The position numbers were made by a program, and so were the translations under genes. Below, piece after piece: positions 9,403 to 16,350 of a stretch of 64,000 nt of DNA. Source of the DNA: Sphaerimonospora cavernae (GTDB lineage: Bacteria > Actinomycetota > Actinomycetes > Streptosporangiales > Streptosporangiaceae); assembly GCF_042435035.1 (NCBI RefSeq), contig NZ_JBHMQT010000043.1, positions 1 to 64,000 of the forward strand, read 5' to 3'. Within the stretch, counting starts at the first letter, position 1. Each line of letters opens with the position of its first letter. The notes under the pieces are model-generated. The model was not told the DNA's origin and did not search any database. It saw only the letters and a list, made by a program, of their open reading frames with translations.

Positions 9403-11160
9403 TCAGGCGAGGCCGAGGATGCCCTCCACCGCGCCGAGCGCCAGGGTCTTGTAGCCCACCGAGTCGAACAGCACGGTGATCCGGTCCGGCTCGCGGCTCA
9501 TCACGATCCCGGGGCCCCACTCGGCGTGCCGTACGCCCGCGTGCAGCGGATAGGGCCCCTCGTCGCCGGTGACGGCGGGGGCGGCCGCCTCGCCGGAGCG
9601 GCAGGTGTCACATGCGCCGCACACCCGCTCGTACGGCTCGCCGAAGTACTCCAGCAGGAAACGGCGGCGGCAGCCGGTGGTCTCGGCGTAGCCCCGCATC
9701 ATCTCCAGGCGGGAGTCGTCGAGGCGGTGCCGCATGTCGTCGAGCTTCATCGCGCGGTCGGCCGCCTCGTCCGGCGGCGGACCGTCCAGGGCGTAGCTGA
9801 GCCCGCCGCCGTGGGCGACCTCCACGGCGCCGGCCCGCTCCAGGAGGTTCACCTGCGAGGCCAGCTTGACCGGGCCGACGTCCAGCAGTTCGCGCAGCCG
9901 CGCCGGGGGCACCTCGCCGCTGTCGTCCAGTTCGCGGACGATCTCGGCGATGCGCTCCATCGCGGCCCGGTCGGCCCGTCCGCCGCCGAAGAACTTCCGC
10001 AGGCCGAGATCCTCGGGCCGGTAGAACAGCACCGCGGAGGCCGGCTCGCCGTCCCGTCCGGCCCGCCCGATCTCCTGGTAGTAGGCGTCCAGGGACTCCG
10101 GCGGGGCGGCGTGCAGTACGAACCGGACGTCCGGCTTGTCGATGCCCATTCCGAAGGCCGACGTCGCGACGACGACGTCCAGGCCGTCACCCTGGAACAG
10201 CTCGTGGATCGTGCGGCGGTCCTTCGCCTTCATCCCCGCGTGGTACGGCTCGGCCCGGCGGCCGCCGTCCGACAGCAGCGCGGCGTACTCCTCGGCCTGG
10301 CGCCGAGTGGCGACGTAGACCAGGCCGAGACCGTCCATCGGGTGCTCCGCGAGCGCCCGGCGCTTGTCGTCCTCACAGGTGAACCGGCGGACCTCGAGAT
10401 AGATGTTGGGCCGGTCGAAGCCCCGGACGAGCTGCTGGGCGGAGGTCATCCCCAGCGACCGGACGATCTCGTCGCGCACGGTGGGCGCGGCCGTCGCCGT
10501 CATCGCGATCACGGGTGGATGGCCGAGCCGCTCGATCACCTTGCCGAGCCGCAGATATTCAGGACGAAAGTCGTGACCCCAGGCGGAGACGCAGTGCGCC
10601 TCGTCCACCGCGATCAGCGACGGCCTGGCCTCGGCCAGCCGGTCGACGACCTCGGGCTTGGCGAGCTGTTCGGGCGACAGGAACACGTATTCGGCCCGGC
10701 CCGCGATGACCTGATCGAGGCCCGCCTCGACCGACCCCGCCGAGTTCACCGCCACAGCCCCGCCCGCGTCGGCGGTCAGCAGGCTCATGACCTGGTCGCG
10801 CTGGAGCGCGATGAGCGGCGAGATCACGACGGTCGGGCCGTCCAGGAGGAGACCGGGCACCTGGTAGACGGCCGACTTCCCGCCGCCGGTCGGCATCACC
10901 AGCAGCACGTCGCGCCCGGCGAGCAGGTGCTCCATCGCCTCCCGCTGGCCCGGCCGCAGCCGCTCCCAGCCGAAGGCGTCGCGGGCGGTGGCGCGCAGCC
11001 GTCCAGCCCGCGCGCGAGCCCTGCGCCGTGGTCCACTCCATGGCCGCGCGCCGATCTGACAGCCGGGCCGGCGCCCCGACCAGCGCCCCGACCAGCGCGC
11101 CGCCCGTCGCGCCGACCAGTACCCGGACCGGCGGCGGCCCGATCCGCGACTGAAGATCAT
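9403..11160 (-). CDS. recQ: RecQ-family ATP-dependent DNA helicase (uncertain N-terminus)
   Basis: Core helicase is clear: Q-motif-like FGWERLRPGQREA, Walker A MPTGGGKS, DEAH box VDEAHCVSAWGHDFR, motif III AMTATAA, motif V ATSAFGMGIDKPDVRF, motif VI QEIGRAGRDG, then the RecQ-Ct zinc site RRRFLLEYFGE..CGACDTC. No HRDC domain is present. The C-terminal ~70 residues contain HAEWGPGIVMSREPDRITVLFD, as in short actinobacterial RecQ proteins. The first ~55 residues of this reading are Arg-rich and odd. A better N-terminus, MEWTTAQGSRA, begins at 11041 in another frame. One base missing from the CGCGCG run near 11008-11016 would join the two frames. The helicase call is firm; the start is not. Confidence 0.85.
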   Translation of the reverse strand: MIFSRGSGRRRSGYWSARRAARWSGRWSGRRPGCQIGARPWSGPRRRARARAGRLRATARDAFGWERLRPGQREAMEHLLAGRDVLLVMPTGGGKSAVYQVPGLLLDGPTVVISPLIALQRDQVMSLLTADAGGAVAVNSAGSVEAGLDQVIAGRAEYVFLSPEQLAKPEVVDRLAEARPSLIAVDEAHCVSAWGHDFRPEYLRLGKVIERLGHPPVIAMTATAAPTVRDEIVRSLGMTSAQQLVRGFDRPNIYLEVRRFTCEDDKRRALAEHPMDGLGLVYVATRRQAEEYAALLSDGGRRAEPYHAGMKAKDRRTIHELFQGDGLDVVVATSAFGMGIDKPDVRFVLHAAPPESLDAYYQEIGRAGRDGEPASAVLFYRPEDLGLRKFFGGGRADRAAMERIAEIVRELDDSGEVPPARLRELLDVGPVKLASQVNLLERAGAVEVAHGGGLSYALDGPPPDEAADRAMKLDDMRHRLDDSRLEMMRGYAETTGCRRRFLLEYFGEPYERVCGACDTCRSGEAAAPAVTGDEGPYPLHAGVRHAEWGPGIVMSREPDRITVLFDSVGYKTLALGAVEGILGLA

Positions 11161-11362
11161 TAGCCCACCGCTTCCTCACCGCTTCCTCAGCAGATCAGCC
11201 CAGCCGTACCCGGGGTGCGGGGGTCGAATCCGCGCGAATGCGAGAGAGTGCCCGAGAAGCCCCGGGTGTGTGGGTCGCTCGCCTAGTAAGGTATGACTCT
11301 TTTACGGCAAGGCACTCATATCCGGCAATCTCCCATGGCGAGGGGCGATCTCGGGAGGGCAC

Positions 11363-11587
11363 GTGGCGGAGCTGCTGGGAGCAGCCGTCTCCCTGGCGGC
11401 CATGGCGGTGCTCGTGATGCTGGCGCTGCTGGCGATCTCGGTCGTCGTGCTGGCCGGGCTGGGCACGCTGGTCGCCGTGACGGCATTGGAGCGACGTTCC
11501 CGTCGAAGGACGATCGGCGGGCGGACGATCGGCGACCGTCCGGTCCCCGGCATCCAGACGCTGACCACTCCGCGGTCACCACAATGA
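11363..11587 (+). CDS. small membrane protein, uncharacterised
   Basis: 74 residues starting at GTG with GGGAGG five bases upstream. Residues about 4-42 are almost wholly aliphatic (AAVSLAAMAVLVMLALLAISVVVLAG), forming one long or two short membrane helices. They are followed by a basic stretch ERRSRRRT and a polar tail of about 30 residues. Topology by the positive-inside rule puts the C-terminus in the cytosol. No family recognised. It is divergent from recQ and followed by the convergent HPF-like gene. Confidence 0.6.
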   Translation: MAELLGAAVSLAAMAVLVMLALLAISVVVLAGLGTLVAVTALERRSRRRTIGGRTIGDRPVPGIQTLTTPRSPQ

Positions 11588-11678
11588 CGTACGGCCCGCC
11601 GGAGGGTTGCGGCGAGCCGTACGGGGATGCCCTCTTAGGGCCTGGGTCGTGTTCCGTGGCGGGCTCCGCCCGCTCCCG

Positions 11679-12074
11679 TCAGACCGGCACCTCGGGCCGC
11701 CGTGCCTCCTCGTCCACCTCCGCCGGCCCGTTGCGCGGCGACCGTTGCGGGTGCTTCCTGGAGTGCCGTCCGGTCAGCCGTTCCAAGCCGGAGCGCAGCC
11801 GCTCCTGGACGCCGGCGATCGCGCCGTGCATGGTCTCGGCCCGCGCCTCGGCGTGCAGGGCGTACCCGTTGACGTCGAGGACGGCCCGGGCCCGGCAGCG
11901 CTCCTCCGGAATGCGGGAGTGCGAGTCGCCCAGGACGACCCTGGCGTAGAGGATCGGCCTGCCGGTGAAGCGGGTCAGCGCCGCGATGCGCTCCCGCGCC
12001 TCCGTCACCGCCCCCGCCGGGACCTTTCCGTTCGTCTCCACCAGGACTGCTTCCGGCTTGATTGTCTCGTTCAT
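11679..12074 (-). CDS. HPF/RaiA-like ribosome-associated protein
   Basis: 131 residues. Residues ~5-95 match the beta-alpha-beta-beta-beta-alpha ribosome-hibernation fold: VPAGAVTEARERIAALTRFTGRPILYARVVL, then RCRARAVLDVNGYALHAEARAETMHGAIAGVQERLRSGLERL. This is the characteristic DVNG...HAEA...DMYAAID-like pattern in diverged form. It lacks the long C-terminal dimerisation domain of long-form HPF. The last ~30 residues are charged and Pro-rich. By family it would bind the 30S decoding centre under stress. ATG 12074 lacks a strong ribosome site (GAC rich region upstream). Convergent with 11363-11587 and divergent from the phosphoesterase gene. Confidence 0.68.
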   Translation of the reverse strand: MNETIKPEAVLVETNGKVPAGAVTEARERIAALTRFTGRPILYARVVLGDSHSRIPEERCRARAVLDVNGYALHAEARAETMHGAIAGVQERLRSGLERLTGRHSRKHPQRSPRNGPAEVDEEARRPEVPV

Positions 12075-12188
12075 GAGGCCAGTCTGGTGAGCACCGCCAT
12101 CCCGCCGCCAGGGCCGTCCGTCCCACCCGGAAGGTCCTTCCTCATGGGGGGAGTAGGGACCCTGGACCCTGGCGGAGAGAATGGAAGT

Positions 12189-12680
12189 GTGAAAGTGGTC
12201 GTGCTGGCGGACACACACGCGCCACGCCGGTGGAAGTCGTGCCCGCCCAGAGTGGCCGAGCATCTCCGGCAGGCGGACGCGATCCTCCACGCGGGAGACG
12301 TCTGCACGGCCGACGTCCTGGTCGAACTGTCGGCCTACGCGCCCGTCCACGCGGTGCTCGGCAACAACGACGGCCCTGACGTGGCGGACTGGGGCGCCCC
12401 GGAGACCCTGGAGCTCAATCTGGACGGCCTCAAGGTCGCCATGATCCACGACAGCGGCCCGAAGGGGGGCAGGACCGCCCGGATGCGCCGCCGGTTCCCC
12501 GAGGCCGACCTGGTCGTGTTCGGCCACTCCCACATCCCGATGGATCTGACGGGCGACGGGGTGCGCGTCTTCAACCCCGGCTCGCCCACCGATCGCCGTA
12601 GCCAGCCCCACGGCACCCTCGGCGTACTGGAAATCGAGGACGGCCGCCTGCGAGAGGCCCGGATCACCCCGGTGACCTGA
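12189..12680 (+). CDS. YfcE/MJ0936-type metallophosphoesterase
   Basis: 163 residues from GTG at 12189. All calcineurin-like metal motifs are present in order: LADTHAP (residues ~6-12), HAGDVC, GNND, MIHDSG and GHSHIP, followed by FNPGSPTDRR. This layout and size match the YfcE/YsnB/Vps29-like phosphodiesterase family, which needs divalent metal and cleaves phosphodiester model substrates; the natural substrate is unknown. GGAGAG lies about ten bases upstream. It is followed after 16 bases by the large palindromic repeat element and then a convergent gene. Confidence 0.85.
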   Translation: MKVVVLADTHAPRRWKSCPPRVAEHLRQADAILHAGDVCTADVLVELSAYAPVHAVLGNNDGPDVADWGAPETLELNLDGLKVAMIHDSGPKGGRTARMRRRFPEADLVVFGHSHIPMDLTGDGVRVFNPGSPTDRRSQPHGTLGVLEIEDGRLREARITPVT

Positions 12681-12696
12681 CCACGAAATCCTAGCC

Positions 12697-12942
12697 GTGA
12701 TCTTGCGAATTCTCGCAGCAGGGCGCCGTGAGCAGGAACTTCTCACATCGTGATCTTGCAGTTTCTCGCATAGATATGCCCTGACCAGCGGAAATGTTGT
12801 TCGCGATCTTGCAGTGCACGATAAGTGCAAGATCATGGATCGCATATACGCAGGTCGGGTGGCGTGGGTGCGAGAAACTGCAAGATCATCGGAGGGGTTT
12901 TCCCACGTTAGAGCGCTAGCGTGCGAGAAACTGCAAGATCAC
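12697..12942. repeat. 53-bp-phased bidirectional repeat element, copy A
   Basis: Five sites at exact 53-bp steps. Forward 21-mers lie at 12697-12717 and 12750-12770 (GTGATCTTGC, five variable bases, CTCGCA). A central hairpin follows, with GATCTTGCA at 12805-12813 and TGCAAGATC at 12826-12834. Inverted 21-mers lie at 12869-12889 and 12922-12942. The spacers are 32 bp each and differ in sequence, but carry a TGACCAG-like heptamer at a fixed position (for example 12782-12788) in matching orientation. A G-rich tract follows at 12943-12975. It fills the gap between the convergent genes ending at 12680 and 12976. The whole element is a long imperfect palindrome. Confidence 0.85.
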
Positions 12943-12975
12943 GGGGGAGGGGGTGGGCATGGGGGGCGGGGTGGG

Positions 12976-14016
12976 TTATGGTTCCAGGCTCCTGGGGATG
13001 GAGTCGGACCGGCCGGTGGGGTGCTGGGTGCGGCCGAAGCGGTCGTAGATCTTCACCCAGCGGATGCCGGGGAACTGCTTGAGGGTGGGGGTGATCTGGT
13101 CGGCGATCGTGTAGGTGGATCCTCCGCTCGTGATCTTCCCGGTGAGGCGGACCCGGGCGACCCCGTCACGTACGGTCAGCGAACTGAAACCGGTGGCCTT
13201 GGAGTTGACGAAGCGCAGCCCCCTGGCGTATTCGGCCTGGGTCGGTCCGGCGAACAGCCGCTGGAGGGCGCCGCGTGCGGTGGCGGGCGGGATCACCGGG
13301 CGGCGCACCGCCACCGTGTACGGATCCCGCCCCGCCGCGTAGGCGCGCGAGTCGTGCAGGAAGGTCTTCACCGGCACGGTCCGGAACGGCGTCTTGATGT
13401 CGATGACGACCCGGTTGGGGTGGGTGAGGGTGTACATCCGGTACGGCGTGCGCCGCGACAGCCCGATGCCGAAGCTGAGCACCCCCTCGAAGTCGCCCGC
13501 GTTGACGACCTGGATCACCCCGGGGAGGGGATAGGTCTCGCGGGTGGGCCCGTAGGTGCCCGCACCGCGGCTGTCGTGCCCCACCGCGCGGCCGAAGCGG
13601 ACCTGCAGGATCGCGTCGCCGGCCACCTGGACCCGATTGCCCGAGCCGTCGGCGATCAGGGAGGAGACGTAGGAAGCGCGGCGGGTGGCCGGAAGCGGCC
13701 CGCGGAACTCGAAGACCAGGCGGTCCAGCCCACGATGGTGGGCGGCTCGGATGTCGACCAGGGTCGACACGGGACGGGCGGCGGAGAACCGTGCAGTGGC
13801 GGGAATCGGGACGGCGGCGGGAATCGGGACGGCGGCGGGAATCGGGACGGCGGCGGGAATCGGGACGGCGGCGGGAATCGGGACGGCGGCGGGAATCGGG
13901 ACGGCGGCGGGTAACTGGGCGGCGGTGGGGACGGGAGCCGCGGCGGCGGGTGCCGCCAGGATCGTGGCGGTCATCAGCGGGACGGCCAGCGCGGCCAGGG
14001 GGCGTGCTCGGGACAT
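12976..14016 (-). CDS. secreted AMIN-like / GerMN-domain protein
   Basis: 346 residues. A signal peptide (MSRARPLAALAVPLMTATIL, cleaved after an AAA run near residue 27) is followed by a low-complexity hinge of repeated PIPAAV units encoded by the 18-bp tandem repeat. Residues ~85-200 resemble the AMIN-like beta domain (LDRLVFEFRGPLP, PGVIQVVNAGDFEGVLSFGIGL, PNRVVIDIK). Residues ~215-320 fit a GerMN-type domain (ALQRLFAGPTQAEYARGLRF, DGVARVRLTGKI). Both domains occur in cell-wall-associated proteins, so a peptidoglycan or envelope role is likely. Start at 14016 has GGAGTAACG directly upstream. Confidence 0.72.
   Translation of the reverse strand: MSRARPLAALAVPLMTATILAAPAAAAPVPTAAQLPAAVPIPAAVPIPAAVPIPAAVPIPAAVPIPAAVPIPATARFSAARPVSTLVDIRAAHHRGLDRLVFEFRGPLPATRRASYVSSLIADGSGNRVQVAGDAILQVRFGRAVGHDSRGAGTYGPTRETYPLPGVIQVVNAGDFEGVLSFGIGLSRRTPYRMYTLTHPNRVVIDIKTPFRTVPVKTFLHDSRAYAAGRDPYTVAVRRPVIPPATARGALQRLFAGPTQAEYARGLRFVNSKATGFSSLTVRDGVARVRLTGKITSGGSTYTIADQITPTLKQFPGIRWVKIYDRFGRTQHPTGRSDSIPRSLEP
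13801..13908. repeat. six perfect 18-bp tandem repeats inside a coding region
   Basis: Six consecutive identical copies of GGGAATCGGGACGGCGGC on the plus strand, each encoding one six-residue unit of the PIPAAV hinge on the minus strand. Identity at third codon positions shows recent expansion by slippage or unequal crossing-over. Further degenerate units flank it. Length is likely to vary between strains without breaking the frame. Confidence 0.9.
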
Positions 14017-14234
14017 CGTTACTCCTCGGAGATTTCCCCGCGGGCGAGGGCGTCCCGCGAGGGTGGCGCCGGTCTGGCACCTGTTTCGATAGTGCGCCCC
14101 GAGGCGGGCTGTATTGGAGCGGTCCAGGGTCACATTCCGGTGACTGAAGGTCCCCCCGGTGGTAACCGTCGGAGGCGCGGACGATCGGAACACGGACGGC
14201 GTCGTGACACTCTGGGCGTTGTTACGCTGCCAAC

Positions 14235-14648
14235 GTGGCTGCTGTTGAGGGGCCGCGGCACGAATGGCGGGTGCCGCGACAGGTCGTCATGGCCAAGATC
14301 GCCGGAGCCGTCCTGTTCGGAGTGCTGGCGACGATCGGCGATCATCACCAGCTCTTCCTCGCCGGCGTCGTGGCCCTCGGGCTCGCCGTGGTGGCGATGC
14401 GCGATTTGGTCATCCCCGTACGGCTGTCCGCGAGCGCCGACGGGCTGGTCGTCGCCGGCCTGGCCGGCAGGGAACGGATCTCCTGGAACGACGTGGACCG
14501 CATCCGGGTGGACTCCCGCCGCCGCTACGGACTGACCACGGAGTTGCTGGAGATCGAGGCGGGGGACCAGGTCCACCTCTTCAGCCGGTTCGATCTCGGC
14601 GCCTCGGTGTTCGACGTCGCCGACGCGCTGATGAAGCTGCGCCCCTGA
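14235..14648 (+). CDS. PH-domain membrane protein
   Basis: 137 residues from GTG at 14235. Two hydrophobic helices (about 20-36 and 42-55: IAGAVLFGVLATIG, LFLAGVVALGLAVVAM) are followed by a bacterial PH-like domain: IPVRLSASADGLVVAG, GRERISWNDVDRIRVD, TELLEIEAGDQVHLFS and a final helix VFDVADALMKLRP. This two-helix plus PH arrangement is common in actinobacterial proteins of the CFP-6/low-molecular-weight antigen type. They are anchored in the membrane with the PH domain in the cytosol, and their role is unknown. Confidence 0.75.
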   Translation: MAAVEGPRHEWRVPRQVVMAKIAGAVLFGVLATIGDHHQLFLAGVVALGLAVVAMRDLVIPVRLSASADGLVVAGLAGRERISWNDVDRIRVDSRRRYGLTTELLEIEAGDQVHLFSRFDLGASVFDVADALMKLRP

Positions 14649-14776
14649 TCGGCGGCCATGCCCATCGGCCGAGCAGGCCGGGCCGGTCGCCGCTCACCCT
14701 GCCGAGCAGGCCGTGCCATTCAGGGTGAACGATGTTCCAGGTCGGTGTCCGGGCGGTTTCGGGGCAGTTTGTAGGC

Positions 14777-16240
14777 ATGGGACAGCAGCTCAGCCCGTTC
14801 GACGCACAGTTCCTCAACTTCGAGACCGTCACCAACCTCGCGCACATCGCGGGGCTGACGATCCTCGACCCGTCCGACGCACCCGGCGGCACGATCAACC
14901 GGGAGCACCTGGTGACGCTGCTGCGCGGGCGGCTCCACCTCGCCCCGCCGCTGCGCCGCCGTCTGGTCGGGGTGCCGCTGGGACTCGATCATCCGTACTG
15001 GGCGGAGGACCGGGAGGTCGACTTCGACTACCACGTCCGCGAGCTCGCGCTGCCGCCACCCGGAGACGACCACAAGCTCGCCGAGCAGGTCGCCCGGTTG
15101 CACGGCAGGGCCCTCGACCGGCGGCGGCCGCTGTGGGAGCTGTACGTGATCCAGGGAGTGGCCGGCGATCTGGTCGCCCTGTACACCAAGGTCCACCACG
15201 CCGCGATCGACGGGGTGACCGGGGTCGAGGTGATGGCGGCGCTGATGGACTTCGAGCCGCGGCCGTGCGACGCCCCGGCAGCCGGGCCGCCGAAGCCCGA
15301 TGAGGCGGCGACGGCCCCCGGACCGCTGGAGATGACCGTCAGGGGCGTCACCCGGGTCCTGGACAACCCGCTGGCCCTGCTGCGCTTCCTCGCCGACGCG
15401 GTGCCGAGGCTGGACGAGATGCCGGTGATCTCCCAGGTTCCGGGCGCCGGGCTGGTCTCGCGGCTGATCCGTGGAATCGGCGTCCGGGGGAGCGGTGCCG
15501 AGCGGCTGCCCGGCCTGCCCCGCATGCCGGTGCCGCGCACCCCGCTGTCCGGTCCGGTCTCCCAGCACCGCCGGTTCGCGTTCGGGACGCTGCCGCTCGA
15601 CGAGATCAAACACGTGAAGAACGCCTTCGGCCGTACGGTGAACGACGTGGTGCTGACGCTGTGCGCGGCCGCGCTGCGGTGCTGGCTGGCCAAGCGGGAC
15701 GAGCTGCCGCGCCTGCCGCTCGTCGTCGGCATCCCGATATCCACCAGGGGCCGCTCGCCGGAGGGCGGACCGGCCAACGAGGTGATCCCGGCGATCACCA
15801 CGCTGCCGACGCACCTCGCCGACCCGCTGGACCGGCTGCGTGCCGTCGGCGACTCGATGACCCTGGTCAAGGAGCGGTTCTCCGCCGCGCCGGCGACCTG
15901 GCTGATCGAGTTCAGCCAGGCCATGCCCGCCGCGCTGAACGCGCTGGCCGCCAGGTCCGGGTTCCGGCTGGCCTCGCGCCGGGCACCCGCCATGAATCTG
16001 CTGATCTCCAACGTGCCGGGGCCGCAGATCCCGCTGTACGTCTGCGGCGCGCGTGTCGTCGCCCAGTATCCGATCTCGGTGATCACCGATGTCAGCGGCG
16101 GCATCAACATCACCGTCTTCTCGTACGACGGCCGCGTCGACTTCGGGATCATCGCCGACCGCGACATGGTCCCCGATGTGTGGGATCTGATCGACTACCT
16201 GCGTGACGCGCTGGACGAGCTGATGAAGCTCGCCGGGTGA
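14777..16240 (+). CDS. wax ester synthase/diacylglycerol acyltransferase (WS/DGAT)
   Basis: 487 residues. The catalytic HHxxxDG motif is present as HHAAIDG near residue 138, with the upstream RRRPLWELYVIQG. The conserved C-terminal NVPGP motif (ISNVPGPQIPLY) and NDVVL are also found. The family moves fatty acyl groups from acyl-CoA to diacylglycerol or long-chain alcohols on the inner face of the membrane, making storage triacylglycerol or wax ester. The length is usual for the family. ATG at 14777 begins MGQQLSPFDAQFL, a typical family start; upstream in-frame codons are less likely. Monocistronic and convergent with the symporter gene. Confidence 0.9.
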   Translation: MGQQLSPFDAQFLNFETVTNLAHIAGLTILDPSDAPGGTINREHLVTLLRGRLHLAPPLRRRLVGVPLGLDHPYWAEDREVDFDYHVRELALPPPGDDHKLAEQVARLHGRALDRRRPLWELYVIQGVAGDLVALYTKVHHAAIDGVTGVEVMAALMDFEPRPCDAPAAGPPKPDEAATAPGPLEMTVRGVTRVLDNPLALLRFLADAVPRLDEMPVISQVPGAGLVSRLIRGIGVRGSGAERLPGLPRMPVPRTPLSGPVSQHRRFAFGTLPLDEIKHVKNAFGRTVNDVVLTLCAAALRCWLAKRDELPRLPLVVGIPISTRGRSPEGGPANEVIPAITTLPTHLADPLDRLRAVGDSMTLVKERFSAAPATWLIEFSQAMPAALNALAARSGFRLASRRAPAMNLLISNVPGPQIPLYVCGARVVAQYPISVITDVSGGINITVFSYDGRVDFGIIADRDMVPDVWDLIDYLRDALDELMKLAG

Positions 16241-16268
16241 GCGCGGTCCGCCTATGGGCGGCGGGCGG

Positions 16269-16301
16269 CCCGCCCGGGACCGCGTGGGGCCGCCGGGCGG
16301 G
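16269..16301. terminator. stem-loop between convergent genes
   Basis: 9-bp inverted repeat CCCGCCCGG / CCGGGCGGG with a 15-base loop between the acyltransferase (ends 16240) and the symporter (ends 16351). The region is very GC-rich and allows other pairings. Confidence 0.4.
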
Positions 16302-16350
16302 AGTCGTACCCGCGGAGCAGGGCGGGTGGAGCGGGCCGGCTCCTGGGGGA

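Noticed and set aside
11041..11179. Separate small gene upstream of recQ (GALVGALVGA frame)
   Set aside because: Short tandem 12-bp repeat gives the apparent hydrophobic pattern; the last part is better explained as the displaced RecQ N-terminus.
12697..12942. CRISPR array (21-bp repeats with 32-bp spacers)
   Set aside because: Spacing is CRISPR-like, but the repeats change orientation at the centre, spacers share internal motifs between two distant copies, only two repeats stand in each direction, and no cas genes are near.
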